This document shows, in pieces, positions 43,245 to 57,600 of a DNA stretch of 64,000 nucleotides. Below the pieces are notes generated by a model. It searched no databases, was not told where the DNA came from, and was given only the letters and a program-made list of their open reading frames with translations. The DNA comes from Rhizophagus irregularis (taxonomy: Eukaryota > Glomeromycota > Glomeromycetes > Glomerales > Glomeraceae): the NCBI RefSeq assembly GCF_026210795.1, contig NC_089459.1, positions 2,170,001-2,234,000 of the forward strand, in the 5' to 3' direction. The number at the start of each line of letters is the position of its first letter. Position 1 is the first letter of the stretch. A program made the translations under genes and the position numbers.

Positions 43245-45999
43245 AATAATAGTGCACATTTTCGTGCACAAAAAATTTTATTCCGTGCACAAAAAAATTT
43301 GATATGCATCGTATATATATTCGTATTAGATAAACGATATGATAATCTAATTTTTCTTTTTTTTTAAGTGTAATAAGAATGGAAGATATCACAAAATATC
43401 TAAATAATTATACTCCTCAAGAGAAAAAAACTGACAAACCAACAAAAAAAAGAAGTCGAAATGATAAAAATACAGAGGTTATTCAAATTAGTGATGTTGA
43501 AGATAATGAAATTAATAGTGAAGGAGAATTAAATGAGATTATTTAAGGCGAAAAATAAAAATAAAAAAAAATAAATATTCACGTTTAGAAAAAGATAACC
43601 TTAAATGGAATCCATCTTGGCCTTTCAAATATCCATGGTTATATTGTGAAAAAAGAAATGGAAAAGAAGTTATGTTTTGTAAAATATGCAAAAATGCAAA
43701 TAGTTCTAGTGTGTGGACAACTACTGGTTTGGAGTGGTTAAAGGAAGATTGTATTGAAAGGCATATAAAAGCAATTAATGCAAAAAATTCAGATCAGTTG
43801 ACAATTAAAGAAGGCTTTATGCAACAAATGAACCATAATCAAGCATTAATTATTTGTTGTATGCGTAATGTATATTATTTAACACAACGTAATATAGCAC
43901 TTAATAATTATGGATCTCTTTGTGATTTAATTACATATCAAATTAATTATCAATATCAAACTGGGGATGAAAATTTTATCCAAAATCTTCGTCCACCTCT
44001 TCTTCAAAATCATTCTGAAATTACAACTTCATCATCTTCAACTAATAATTATGCACTTTATAAAAATGCAGTTCCAGAAAGAGAATTACTTTTTTCTATA
44101 TTTACTATTGTTGAAGAAAGCGTTGTTGCTGAGGTTAAAGAATCACCATGTTAGAGTTTACTTATTGATGAAAGCAATACAAATGTTATATTTGAAAAAA
44201 CTATTGCATTAGTTTCGAAACATTTAGTAAATGGTGGACCTATTTTCGTTTTCTTGGATTGACACAAATAACAGATGCATCGGCTGATGGAATTATGAAT
44301 GTAATAAACCTTTTTATAACTCAAAAAGAACTGGATATAACGAAATTAAGACATTTTGGTAGTGACGGAGCTGCAACCATGACAGGTAATTATTAAATAA
44401 TAATTAATTAATCAAAAATATATAATTTAATAATATATATATATATATATATTTTATCATTTTACTTAGGCATTCGTAATGGTGTTGCAACTCAACTAAA
44501 AAAACTTAATAATTTTATTACATCAACACATTGTGTTGCACATTACTTACACTTAGCTTCAGAAGAAGCTGCAAATGAAACACCATATTTCGCACATTAT
44601 AAACCTATAATTAAAGGATTTATTCTTATTTTTCTAATTCATATAAGCGAATGTATGAATTAAAAAAAATCAAAGAAGATATGGAAGTTTTTGATTTAAC
44701 AATTCTTAATGTATGTGATACGCGATAGCTATCATGGTCTAATGTAATTAACAATTTTCACCAAATAATTGAACCCATTCAAAAAGCATTACAACGTGAT
44801 GTTAATTCATCTAATACGGCTAAATTCTTATTTAACGCAATGTGGATACCGAATTTCTTATTATTACGAAATTTTTTGCTGATATTTTTTTTTATTTTAA
44901 AAAAAATTATATTGGTTTTTCAATTTGATTATATTTCTTTATGATCACAACTCGAAATGGCATATGAATCTATAACCGCAAATTTTATTGGATCTGCAGA
45001 TGTCTTTTACCGAAGTATGGTACCTATTTGCGAAAGTTAATAGATGAGTTAGAATTACACCCTGAAGATTTGCCAGGCTAGTTTATTTTTAACTTATTTA
45101 TTAAATTAATTACTAATAAATTTTTGCTCAATTATGTTTGTTAATTAGATTTTATTAAACATTATGCTGAAAAAGTTATTACAAATTTGTGAAAAAGATT
45201 TCCTAATGAAAATTTATATTATTCTTTACGAATTTTTGATCCTCATGAAGTGCCGCTTGATAAAAATGCATAAAAATGCTTTACAAAAAACTATGTGAAG
45301 AAGAGCTTTCGGATCTTATACATTTTTATGGAAAGAAAAAAAGAATTAATAATGATGAGCATTCATTAATTGATGACGAAGAAGTTAAGAAAGAATGGAA
45401 TTTGGCTAAAAATCTAATTGCGTCATATAGATTTGCCAAAGGATGTAAATTTACTGAATGTTGGTATAAGATCTTTAATACTACTCATTTCCGAAACCAA
45501 TTCCCTAATCTTATTATTCTTATTGATTTGTCATTAATTATACCTTTTTCTAACACTGTGGTAGAGCGTGTATTTTCTAGGCAAAATTTAATCAAAACAA
45601 ACTGACATTCGAAACAGAGTGCATATTGATACTCTTAATATGCATTTACATGTTTCTTTAAATGGCCCTCAAAATTTTGAAAATTTCAATTATTTAGCAG
45701 CTTACAATCATTGGGCTTCTAAAGATCGGGCAATTTAATAATTATAGTGATTTATTTTTCATTTTTTTGGAACATTTTAGTGTAATTAATTATATTTTAT
45801 AAATAAAATCTATAATATAATTAGGAATTTAGGATTTAAAAGTTAGGACGTTTTATATTATAAATTAATATAGTGCACATTTTTATGCACAAAAATTTTT
45901 AAAAATTGAGTTCGTGACGTGCACAAAAAAAAAAATTATTCTTATGTGCATGTGAGCACATTTTTTTTTCCAGATTTTATACACTGGTTGGAAGGTTGG
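43245..45999 (+). mobile_element. Decayed hAT element, ends only partly resolved
   Basis: Near both ends are GTGCAC-rich subterminal repeats: ATAGTGCACATTTTCGTGCA at 43248 and, inverted, ATGCACAAAAATTTT/AGTGCACATTTTTATGCAC at 45873. The right end can be read, inverted, as CAGTGTATAAAATCTGG at 45998, a hAT-like start. No matching left terminus or 8-bp duplication was found, so the limits are approximate. Termini and GTGC words resemble the MITE at 24437-24652. Confidence 0.6.
43379..45738 (+). pseudogene. hAT transposase relic, ZNF862/DUF4371-like
   Basis: The N-terminus begins at ATG 43379 with a lysine-rich linker; the frame stops at 43544-43546 and resumes in another frame from about 43561. 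A TTF/BED-like zinc-binding block follows (WLYCEKRNGKEVMFCKIC, with H at CIERHIKA). Then come PERELLFSIF, LLIDESNTNVIFEKT, LTQITDASADG, RHFGSDGAATMT and STHCVAHYLHLAS. The C-terminal hAT dimerisation block reads IPFSNTVVERVFSRQNLIKT and continues after a frame break with MHLHVSLNGPQNFENF. Stops and frame breaks at 44152, ~44260, ~44640, ~44727 and ~45600 show it is dead. Intron-like gaps (GTAATTATTAAATAA..TTTACTTAG near 44384-44469, and 45080-45150) fit a once spliced gene. Confidence 0.82.
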
Positions 46000-46036
46000 A
46001 AACGTATTTTTTGTAAAATAATTTTTATCTTTTGTA

Positions 46037-48209
46037 TAGGTCACTAAAATCACATGACATTTATGCATGTATATTAATAACCAATTAAAATCGCTTTGAT
46101 TACATACATGTGATATCTAAAATTAATGCGCGATTTTTTTTGTTTATTTTCAAAAATACACTTTTCTCTTCTTACTTATCTTTTATTAACGCTTTACGGT
46201 TCATCTCTTCTTTTCTCTTTTATCCAAGTATACTTCACTTATCTTTTACAATATTAACAATACTTTGGCACTTTAGTGTATATATTTAATATAGTAAGAC
46301 GTCTTTCATCTACCATATACAAAAGAAAAGAATAAAAAAAAGGAAAAAAATGTACCCCTACCCACATACAAAAAAGAGAAAAGTCTCTTTTAAATAAATA
46401 GTGGAACTGTTAAGCAAGGTATGAAAATAGGATATACGCGTATTTTTCATATTTTTCTTTACAATAGTGGTTTGAGTCTTTCTTTGTGGTAAAGTGTGAA
46501 TATATTTTTCAACTGCCATGTATCTATTGCTTGTTAAATATATTTGCTTTCTTTGTTAGACTGTGGTATTACAATATGAAGTGTGAATATATTTTTCAAC
46601 TGCCATGTATCTATTGCTTGTTAAATATATTTGCAATTTCTTTTGTAATATTTGCTTTAGCCTGGAGGAAAATGTTATGAAATAGGGCTGGATATTTTAT
46701 GACATTTTCTGCCTTCCAATTACTTTGTCCGGAAGTAGCCTGACAATTTGTCGTTGTCCGTCAGTTGTAGCAACCAGCATTTTTTTACGATTTTAAGAAA
46801 CAAAACTTTTTCAAAAATTTAATAAAGAAAGAACTAATTTAAAAATATTATTTTATTATTCTTTACAAAACGCTGGCGCTGGAGTTATTTTTTCTCTCAC
46901 TTATCAAATCCCAACATGTCCAAAGACTAATCATGTAGTACGCTGTGGTCTGGAACCACCCGAGATTTTTGACTACCTAGGGATGAAGTTGTAGGGTACT
47001 TGTACCCGATAGGCTATCTCATACGACAAGTCTCGTTAATCGGGAGGCAAGATGGTTCCTAAGTACCTTCCACATCAAGGCGGACATTTTTTGATACTGT
47101 GCGTCAAGATGGTAATCCTATATCTGTGAATTCAAGAAAAAAAACTCTAAATCAAAAGAATTTGAAAGCAACACATATCAAGGTAATCTAAGCATTCTTT
47201 TTAAAAAAATTTAATTAAAAATTAATTTGGTTTATATATAGTAAACTCAAGAAAAAGAAGATCTAATCATATATCTTCAGAAGAATATGAGAGTAACGCA
47301 CATCAAGGTAATTTAAATATTTATTTTTTTTATTTATTAAAGAAAAATAATTAACAAGATCTATTTTCTCTTTAAACAGCAAACTTCAAAAAAAGAGGTG
47401 AAATAAATACAAAGGTATATTTTTTACTAATTTTTATTTATATTATACACTTCTTTTCTTTTTTTCTAACCTACTAATGTTTGTTTTTACTAATATATTT
47501 TACTACTAAACATACTAATAACATTTTCTATTACTAACCATTTTTTACTAACATTTTTTTAATACTATTCTTTTTCTTTTACGAATACATTATTCATACT
47601 AATATCTTTATTACTAAAATACTATTTCTTTCTTTTAAATATTAAACAGATAAAAATAAGCGCTATTTGTAGATAACAGATATCTAATTATTTATATAGC
47701 TATATAGAATAATATATTTTTTTGTAATCTTTTTTATTATTAATTAAAAAACAATAAAACTTTTAGTTTAATTGAAAATAATAAAATTTGTGTAATAAAA
47801 TTTTACTTTAGCCCGAATTAAAATTAAAAATTAATCTGAAATTATAATTTTGCCCAGATTAAATTATAATATTATATGAAAAAATTATCTATCGTATTGT
47901 CAGATAAATGTACGATATATATCCTATATTTACCCGATATCTATATAACATGTGTCCGATATTATACTGACCAATATCTATATGATATTTATACGACATG
48001 TATAAGATATGTGCCCGATATTATACTACCCGATATATGTGTAATATGTGCACGATATCTATAATATATATCACCGAACTTCTGCATAAACATTACAGAT
48101 ATCAGGTACCCGATATGTGTGTAATTGTTGCATATCGTATACATATCATATACATATCCTACATATATCTGGTACCCGATATGCAACCGATAGCCTCGAT
48201 TTTGACCTG
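46037..48209 (-). repeat. Right copy of the 2.2-2.5 kb repeat (inverted relative to 7.76-10.25 kb)
   Basis: The inner end starts TAGGTCACTAAAATCAC (46037) and the outer end is TCGATTTTGACCTG (48209). Landmarks in reverse order match the left copy, including the doubled ATATTTTTCAACTGCCATGT unit at 46500-46620, CCGTCAGTTGTAGCAACCAG at 46759, GTCTGGAACCACCC near 46949 and the GGTACC palindromes at 48080-48190. Short TIR-like ends (YAGGTCA) suggest that each arm may be its own non-autonomous element. No target duplication was found. Confidence 0.78.
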
Positions 48210-48693
48210 TGATAAGTAAGCAGAATCTTATTATTACTTAAATTACTAAATGTTTATTAATTTATAATTTCTGATAATCTAATAATCTTTTTATTAGGTA
48301 ATTTACAGTATATAGAAGATAACAGAATTTTAAAAAGTACAATAATTCTTCTTTTTTTTAAAAAAATTTATAATTTATATAATTTTTTGTCAATTAGTCA
48401 ATTAGTCTTTTTTAAAAAAATTTTTTTTTTAAAAAAAACATTTGTATATTATTCATTTCACTTTATATAAATTTTACTTATTTAGATATTTCTTGATAAT
48501 GTTTTTTATATTTAAATTTGAGTAAAATTATATAAATTTTATCAATAAATTAAATTATTTAATCACTTCAAATTAAAATTAGTCTTATATAAAAAAAAAA
48601 TTAATTTTATATTTATTAAAAATTAATTTAAATTAATTCACTAGAGATGAATTTTACTTTAATTTACATTATAAATTTTATCTTAAATGTATA
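48210..48693. other. AT-rich spacer
   Basis: No gene. A near-palindrome of T and A runs lies at 48410-48440. Confidence 0.4.
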
Positions 48694-48695
48694 TA

Positions 48696-49119
48696 CAGTC
48701 AAACCTTAATATAGTGAACTCTTAATATAGTGAATTTTTCAGATAACTATAATAAATTTCTCTTCGCTATAACTAAAGTTGCTGGAGAAATTAGGGGTTT
48801 TAGCAAGTTAGCGAAATGCTAAAATAGCAAAACTTTGCCAAAACTATATGAAAGTCTTATTAAAAAGTTAGCGAAACTCTGGAAAAAAATGAAACCTGAC
48901 AAAACTTATTATAAATGCCAAAACTGCCAAAACCTTGCCAAAACTATAATAAAACTATAGTAAAATCTTGGAGAAACTAATCATAAAATTTTGGAGAGGT
49001 TTAAGCAGGTAACCTTAGCTATAACGAATTAACCAATCAAATCTCTTAAAATCTTTACTATAGCCTTATAGCGAAGTTAAGGTCTGAAACCTAGGGTTCG
49101 TTATAACAAGAGCTGACTG
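48696..49119. mobile_element. 424-bp pogo-type MITE
   Basis: It starts CAGTCAAACCTTAATATAG and ends, inverted, CAGTCAGCTCTTGTTATAAC. TA flanks both sides (48694-48695, 49120-49121). The interior has variants of AGCGAAACTCTGG / GCCAAAACTATA repeats and no ORF. The ends resemble pogo/Fot1-like elements and, more distantly, the element at 6152-7112. Confidence 0.82.
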
Positions 49120-49121
49120 TA

Positions 49122-51990
49122 ATATATATAGATTCCAATGAAAAGAATGGTGATTTATTTTTTTGATATTACAAATGCAATTATAGTAAAATGTGAAATT
49201 TTTTTTATTTCTGAAAGAAAAATAGAAAATACATATATCAGATATTTCATTATTTAAATAATTATTTTCCATGCCAATAAATATTTAATTTAGTATTATT
49301 GTTATGTACTATTTGCACTTTTAACTAATATTCTTTTATTATAATATTTTAATATTTTTTTAACTTTCTCACCATCCAGAAGTTAGATTAAAATAAAATT
49401 ACTATCATTGGATTTTTTTTGATTATATAGTTTGTTCAAATGATAGCTTTAAAATTTCTGTATAACATCTATCATCTATGTAATGTAATAATTTAAGTAT
49501 AATAGTGAGTATAATGAATTTTTATATTGCATAAAGAAAATTATTTTTCAAAAGCAATATAAAAGTTTAATAATATAATAAAAGATCATTATTTAAATCT
49601 CATAATTGCAAAACTATCTAACAGTTGTAATTTTGTTTCAATATAAGCTTTGATTAATAAGAAAATGAAGTTTAAACTTTTTATTTCAAAATTTCATACT
49701 AAATTTAATTTTAATGTAAAAATTATCAGTAGTATTTCTTTATGATAATGTAATATAACAAAATGCAATTATAATATTTGGTAATTAAAAGTAAATAGTT
49801 TTTTTTTTAATTCTTCAATATAATTTCTATTAAATTTATAACTTTTTTGTTTTTAGAAAGTAAAATAAGCGTAAAAATAATAATAAATTTTCATTTTTTT
49901 TCATTGCTTTTTAAAATAGTATTCTAAAAATCTATTGGGCATTATAAGTTTTAATTTAAATAAAAAAATTCTAATCTCATATTCAAAATAACAAAATGAT
50001 ATTTACACTGCCATTCTTTTTACCAGAAACTATAAATTAATTTTTAAATAGGTTTATTCATTTATCTTATATGCAATATTACAAAAATTATAAATCATAT
50101 TACTGATATTCAATATCACAGTTATATGTATTAATTATTTTTTTATTTATTATATAATTTTTTTATTTTATATTATTAATAGTCTAATTAAGATGTTTTT
50201 ATTAATAAAATATTATAATTCATATTACAATATTAAATGCTATAATATATATTTCACATATATTTTCTTAGTTTCTTAATTTTTTTTTATTTTGCAATAT
50301 TTGTGGCATATAAAAAAAAAAGTAACAAGTGAACTTTTTCTGACCATTTTCAGGAGTGCTGAATAATTTAATCAGAGTGACTTTTTTAGTTTAAACTATA
50401 GTTTTCATGAAAACATATTATAGTATTGAGTACCAGTGGTATGATTTAATAAAGTCATAATATTATATTAAAAATTGTAAAAATTTTTTTTTTTTAGATT
50501 TTTGAATAACTTTTGGTAAATCTTACCTTTGATAATTTTACTTTTAGTAAGTATTAAAATTATTCTAAATTTTATATTTACCTAAAAAAAATCAAAATAT
50601 ATAAAAAAAAAATAATAATAAACCAGTATAAATAAATTAAATTGTAAAAAAAAAATTATATGTAAGCTATTTTTAATATATTTTTAGTAAAATGATTGGA
50701 ATGAAGTAAAATTTAAAAAATAAAACAAAATAAATAATATAAGAAAGTAAATAATTTTAACATTAAATATATTAGATACAAAAAAAAAAATATAGAAAAA
50801 AATAATATTTGCAATTTAGGTGAATTAGCAATTAAGAAAGTAATAACTATTAATAACTATTAACTGTTAATATTGAAAATTAAGGTTTTTGAAAATGATA
50901 AAGTTTATGAAAATTAAAATTTGGTAAAATAACAAATTTGAAGTAAAAGATGCAGTACATTAAAATTTATTGTAAAAACATTATAATAAAACAAATGAAT
51001 CATATTTTATAGTTAATTTTTTATTATTTAAATACTTATTTTCACAATACTCATTTAGTGTGTATGTGATATAATGTACACATGAACAATATATACAACA
51101 GTAAAGTTCCAAGAATGTCTTGCCATAGTTTGAATAGTAAAACATTTCCAACATTATTTAGACTTATATCCAAGGTTGAAGTGTATTAATCACAATGTTG
51201 CAAAAAATACATTTTGGCTTTGTCATAAATTTGAACATTCATTAAGATAATCACAAGATCATTTAACCACCTGACAAGAAAAATGTAAATACTTTCACAA
51301 TGAACGAAATATAAAACACAAATATTACTTCACAGAATAAACGTGACTAAACTGCGTTTGTCATCATAAACCCCTGTATGGATATGTGGCACAGCTGCAT
51401 CTGTAACCTTATTATTATTCATAGTACAAATTGTAGTACTTTTTCTTTTGTAATATATAATAAGTTATAAAAGAATTCTTTTTTTAAACATCATTTTTTC
51501 CTTGTGTTTCGAGATCTTTTTAATTTGACTATTTACTCTATTTACTTCACAAATAAGGAAGTTTTTCGGTAATCTATTCGTTGTAAAGTGATGATCTTGT
51601 CCGATGGAAAATAATGGAAATAGTCAAGTGAAACATCTTAATATATCTAACATCTCATTTTTCTTTATACACGTACATCTCTTTAAAATAAAAATGGCAC
51701 TTTGAATAAATTTCTATAAAAAAACAAACGATTGTAAATATATTAAAATGTAAATATTGATTGACCAAAACTAGTTTAGCGGTGTAAACTTTGGAAACAA
51801 GTTTCAGATGACAAAAACAAAATCATGCCAAATTGTCAAATAAATTTCCTGATGTTATTCAATCAATGAGAATAATTACAGTTTATAAATAATTAAGTTA
51901 CTTGATAATAAAAACTTTAGGTTTAGGCGTAAAAAATTTTATTTCCTAATATAATTTCTCTAATAGTAATAAAGTAAATTCAAAAGAAAA
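49122..51990. other. Long AT-rich non-coding stretch
   Basis: Only short, low-complexity ORFs occur. No splice-supported exons, TIRs or tandem arrays were recognised. Confidence 0.5.
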
Positions 51991-54559
51991 ATAAGCTTTT
52001 GAAATTATTTATTAATTTCTGCATGATATAATTGTCCAAGCCCCTTCCTCATAAATTTATTTCCGAATATACTCAAAATAATAAAAAAAAAAAAAAAAAA
52101 AATAGTTTTCCGTGTGAGAATCTACTAGTAGCTCAAATTCATGTGTGAATTTTTACTGCATGATGAACACGCGACATGGTTTATATAAATATATTTATTT
52201 ACGAAATCTGTAATCTTCTGGTTGGTGGATATTTTAATGGCTTTTGAATTTAGCCTTGGAAGATTATTTGCTTTGCCGTTGGCGTCTTGATGATTGACCA
52301 ATGCGGAGAGAAATTGATTGCCAAAAATCTTCAATATATATTGATTTAGTATAATGATGTGTTACAATATAAGAGATCATATCACTGGATATGCATTTAG
52401 AAGTGTACATTTATAAAGAACATTTATTTAGAGATCATATAAGCTTTGCTACTGTGCATTTTATTTAGGGAGCATACATATTACATAATTAATAGTATGG
52501 AGAGTTGACCGAACATAGTACATTTACTATGAAAAAAAACAATTATACTTCATTTTGCTGAGTTTATTGAACATGTTCAGCTTTTATTAAAAAAAATATG
52601 CATAACTCAGTCAATAAACAATAAACCGCCGTTAAAAGTTAATGATATAAAGTTATATATATATAGATAAGATGTTTTTATTAATCTAAAAAATATAATA
52701 CCCAACAATGTTACTTCTGGAAGTTTATATAACCAAAAAGTATATCTACAAATGTGTAGTTTAATTTTCTGGAATTCCAGATTTTTTAATTTTACCAATA
52801 AAAAGTACATGTAACATAATAGGATCACGAATTATTTATTTTAAGATATTATGATAATAATAAAGATAACTAATTATTTATAGTTTGAATCTTTAGTTCA
52901 ATTAGTTTAACCCCTTCCCCCTTTTTGTAATCATACTCAACCTTTAGAATAAGCCAAGAAATAATTTTTGTTGGCGTTATTAGTGCAATGATTCCTTAAC
53001 TTTCGTATTTAACAGCTGATATTCTGCAACGCAACTACCCGCGTACGCCAAAGTAAAGACATTATAAACATGGAATGGTGATTTAGTGGCTTAAAGTAAA
53101 AAATAATACAAATGAAATGCAAATTTAAATGGTCAAGTCATATTTTGACGTAAATAATTAAGTAAAATATATTAAGTTTTACATGGTAATGTAACTGTGA
53201 AGAGAGCATAAGTTTATAGTTCATGGAGGCATTTTGAAACTTAAACTTTATCCTTGGCCAAACCTCCCAACAAATAATCAATATATGGCAATTTTTAATA
53301 TATTTTAATCATTAACCATATTTATATTTTACATGGAACGAGAGGTTTGATCAATAAAGACCATTTCATTTTGGTCAAGAAGATTTAATTTGATTGGCCA
53401 GATCTTTGTTACATTTTGTTTGCGCGACAGAGCTTTTACACCAATATTCTTTTTTAGTCCAATGTGTCTCACCAATAGGATTGTTTATTTTGAAATGACA
53501 GACCGACAGGCCTATAGTATTAACGTAATAACTATTGCATGCATTATGAGACCGTAATAATATGTAATAATATGTTGTTATATTAAAAAGTTAATGTAAA
53601 CATCATCTCGAAAAATTTCTAATGAAGAACCTTCAACTTCAAAAACCCCATTATTTTTAAAGTTGTGTAACCACAAGTAACAATATTTTAAGTTTACTGC
53701 CTTTCTTAATGTTTTGTAACATAATTAATAATTTTGCATTTGGAAGCACTTGATTTACTTTTCATGCAAAATATTAATTTCCAGAATGTTAGGTTTTACC
53801 AACAAAATATGATAGTTATCAGGTTGCTAAAGATTTTGAAAAGCCTTTTTAAAAAATTTTTTTTCCGAACCTTTTTTTTTTTTTTTTTTGAAAAATTGAA
53901 AAATTGAAACATATTTGGTACACAAACAAAAGGAAAAGTATGTCAATTTTCAGTTCAAGCATAGCATCATGCTGGTTCACAAAAATTATCCTAACAAAAC
54001 AAACAAAAGATATAGATAAAGAGGAGAGAAAAAAAATAAAATAAAATAAATTTGGTGTCACGAAAATTATTGACGATCACCGGATTATCTCGTCGTATGT
54101 TTTGGTATAACATCCGCATGTAAAAAAAAAAAAAAGAAAATATATTAAATATATTCAATTTTTTTTATATTAAGAAAATCATAACTTATATGTAAAACAT
54201 TTTACGAATATATTAAGAAAAGTAATATTTATTTTTATCAATAAATCCATAAATAGATTTTTCTCGCATGCGTATCATTTGTTAGAAATTTATAATAATA
54301 ATTTTTTTTTTTTATTATGATTATTTTTATTAATAATTTTAGGTTTAAAAACCATGTGATGGATTTGATTTTACCAATTATCACTTAACAAGTTATCACA
54401 TAACTTTATAGATTAAGTACGATAATCGTAAAGAAAAAAAAAAAAGAGATTTCAAATTATAGACTAACGTATTTTGGACATAATTTTTTTACCAATTTAA
54501 ACAACATATAACCACATTAAATATATATACAATTGACTAATATAGTTAATTATACTACA
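51991..54559. other. AT-rich region, no gene accepted
   Basis: A 69-codon minus-strand ORF (52125-52334, containing FLSALVNHQDANGKANNLP) has a balanced amino-acid mix but no recognised family; it may be a chance ORF or an exon. A poly-A tract lies at 52081-52101. Slightly more GC-rich patches occur at 53030-53060 (CTACCCGCGTACGCC) and 53420-53530. Nothing else is supported. Confidence 0.4.
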
Positions 54560-54608
54560 ATTACTACAATTACTATATGTACTATATGTACTATATGTAC
54601 TATATGTA
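54558..54608. repeat. TACTATATG microsatellite
   Basis: ACTACAATT is repeated twice, then TACTATATG four times. Non-coding. Confidence 0.75.
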
Positions 54609-57600
54609 ATGATAAGCCGGATGAATAACCAGTTTTTTTTTTTAAATTAATTACTTGATATTAATGTTTGTTTGTAATTCAAAAAACAACATGACTCAGA
54701 CCTTTTTGAATTGGGCGCGTAAATATTGAATATCTAATTCAAAAAAAGAAAGAAATATATAAATGATATATACATATATATATATTGTTTATGTTTTGTC
54801 GATTTATTCTTTATTTGAAATAGAAGGATCTAAAAATAAATTAAAGGTTCGCGTAAATATATGTAATATTTTTTTGTACGATATTAAGGATATTATGATA
54901 TTTATTGTATTATTTGTGATTGATATTTGGAAAGTTAAATTAAAATTATTTGTCCATTGTTTATTCGAAAATGGAGATTAATTTAATTTAATTTTATTTA
55001 TTTTTTTTCCGAGATAATCTGATAATCCGGTTTTTCTAATTATATTATTATAATTCATTTTCTTGTTTTCATTTTTTTCATTAACTTTATTTTGATATGG
55101 CAACAATTAATTTCCTTTTTTAAATTTCAATAAATTTCTTATTGCATAATATTTTGGATTAAATCTCTTATCATTGTTTCTCTGAGAACTAATTAATAAC
55201 AAATTTATTCATAATAGACAAAACCCTAGAATGAATTTCAATTATCATTTTACCTTTAACGAGAAATAACGTTTTAAAACAAGGACATTCACTTAATACT
55301 CAGAGAAAAAATAGGGTTAATAATAGAGAATGCATAACGTTTAAAAACAGAAGGTTTTGTTTAGGATTTGTTTTGAAGAGCATTCATATTCATTAAACAC
55401 ATATTAGAACAAATATTCGAAAATCTCTTTGAATGGACAGATAGTAAAAAAAAAAAAGATTTTTTATTTTCCGAGAAAAAACCGAGTCTTTTAATGTTGT
55501 ACCACGGAAATCCCTAATTTAGGCTAGTCTAAACGACCATCAATCTTTCGTTTCAAGTTTTTTCCCAACTTTAAATTTAATAAGACCTAAATGTCAAAAC
55601 TATATACAAGTTTAATGAGAGACAAAGGACATTTGTGAAATGGATTGTGATAAATATTTGTGAAATGTGGTTGTTGTACGAAACCTTGATTTCTAAAATT
55701 GAAAATATTCTATCACATTTAGATAATTAAATAAAAGTACAGTAATATAATATCGAGAGAATTATTTTTACGTGTAATTACGAAAAAAAACTCCTTGTTT
55801 TAACTTTATTTGTTTGAAATTTTTTTTTTGTTTCGCTTTTCTCTTCATACATATCTAATCATTTCCTATTTCTTTACATCTAATTAACCGACTTCCTCTT
55901 GATCTAAAAATAAGCTTTTGATCACTAAACCAAATATGGTATAAAATCATGATAATCATATCTCCTTGTAACATAATTTCATTTTTGGTTTTCTTGATTT
56001 GGAAATAATATTTATTCAAATTGAAACAATAGTTATTCTTACTTTTTAGATTGGGTTAATTTAATCATTGTTTCACTCGGACATTTTTTTTTTTTTTTTT
56101 TTCCTCCTTTTTTACATTTTTTCTCCTTTTTTAATTTCAAAAGGGCGAAGCAATAAAAAATCTATTGTATAATACTTTTAAAACGAAAAAAAAAATTTTT
56201 CGTAAAAAAAAACAAAAAAGTGAAAAATTGATGATGATGAAACCGATGAAACGTAAAAAAAAAAAAAAAAATTAAAAATTTATTTTTTTACTAAAAAAAA
56301 TAAAATAAAATATAATATTATTATAGTATATCTTTATTTTTTTTTTCATTTTATTTCCGAATTTATTCCGAATAGTTTCTTAATAAAGTTTTTGATTAAC
56401 GAAACCATTTTATTTTATTCTCCGATAAGAGAAATCGATAGACATTTAAAGACGTGGTTACTAAATTTAATGTAAAACTTGTTAAATAAAGTATCATACT
56501 AATTTAGGTTAATGTTTGAAATGTTTATTTTTTTTAAAAAAAAAAAGAAGAAAAGCAAATGTAAAATGTCATTCAAAAAAGTAACGTAATGTAAATCAAT
56601 AATAAAATGTCATCACAAAACATAAACATCAAATGACGGAATTAAAAGAAAAAAAAGTACATTACATACATAATAATAATAATTATTATCCATATAATAT
56701 AATATAATGATGATAACCTGTAATTAATATAATAAAACGGAAAAGGTTAACCTTAAAAAAATAATGTTTCATGACGTAAGATAGAAAGAAAACCCTTAAA
56801 ATCATTATTTTAGAAACTTTAATATTGTTTTTTATTTTTTGAAACATGAAAAATATTAAAAAAAAACATTATTTTCATTATTTTCATTATTCTCATTTGC
56901 TCATTTATTTGTTCATTTTTCAAAATATGTAAAGTCAGTTCCAAGTTTGATTGTTTTGTCATTCCTAAAACTATTTTTGAAAAAAAAACTTTTGAATCCA
57001 AATAAACATACGTCAATAATTAAAACAAATATTTTCCCTAAAGAAGTATAAAAGCTAAACCAAGGAACAGGATTTTGGAAGAAAGTTTAATGAAACGCCC
57101 ACCAAAATTTGAAACGAGGAGAATTGATTGACTCCGTGGTGACTCGGTGACTCAGAACATATATTATATATATATATAGACTATATATATATATATATAT
57201 ATAACTATATATATATGAATATTATTTTTTTAAGATTTGCATATGCAACCCTGGGGGATTCAAGTGTTTCAAAAATATCCTGTTTGTGAATTTTTATGAA
57301 TTTTTGATTAATGATTTTCATACACTTTATTATAAATATGGTTAATACATATAACTATAAATAAATCCAAATGTAGTAAAGTTATTGAACCCCTGAATTT
57401 ATGTGGTTTTAAAATTGTTTGTTAAAGATCGAATTATAAAAGTAAATAAACATGACACAAAATGGTAAAAATGACGCCACACTTAAAGCTTAAAGTTTAA
57501 CTAGTAGAACAATTTTCCCAATAAGAGAATTTTTCAACTCGGGAATTTTTTTTTTATTAAAATAAATTTTTTTTATTTGTTCATTGTTTTAAATTTCATT

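Noticed and set aside
7759-48209. One giant 40 kb transposon bounded by 2.2-2.5 kb inverted arms
   Set aside because: No matching target duplication at the outer flanks, and YAGGTCA-like ends suggest the arms are separate elements. Kept only as an alternative in the mirror-arrangement finding.
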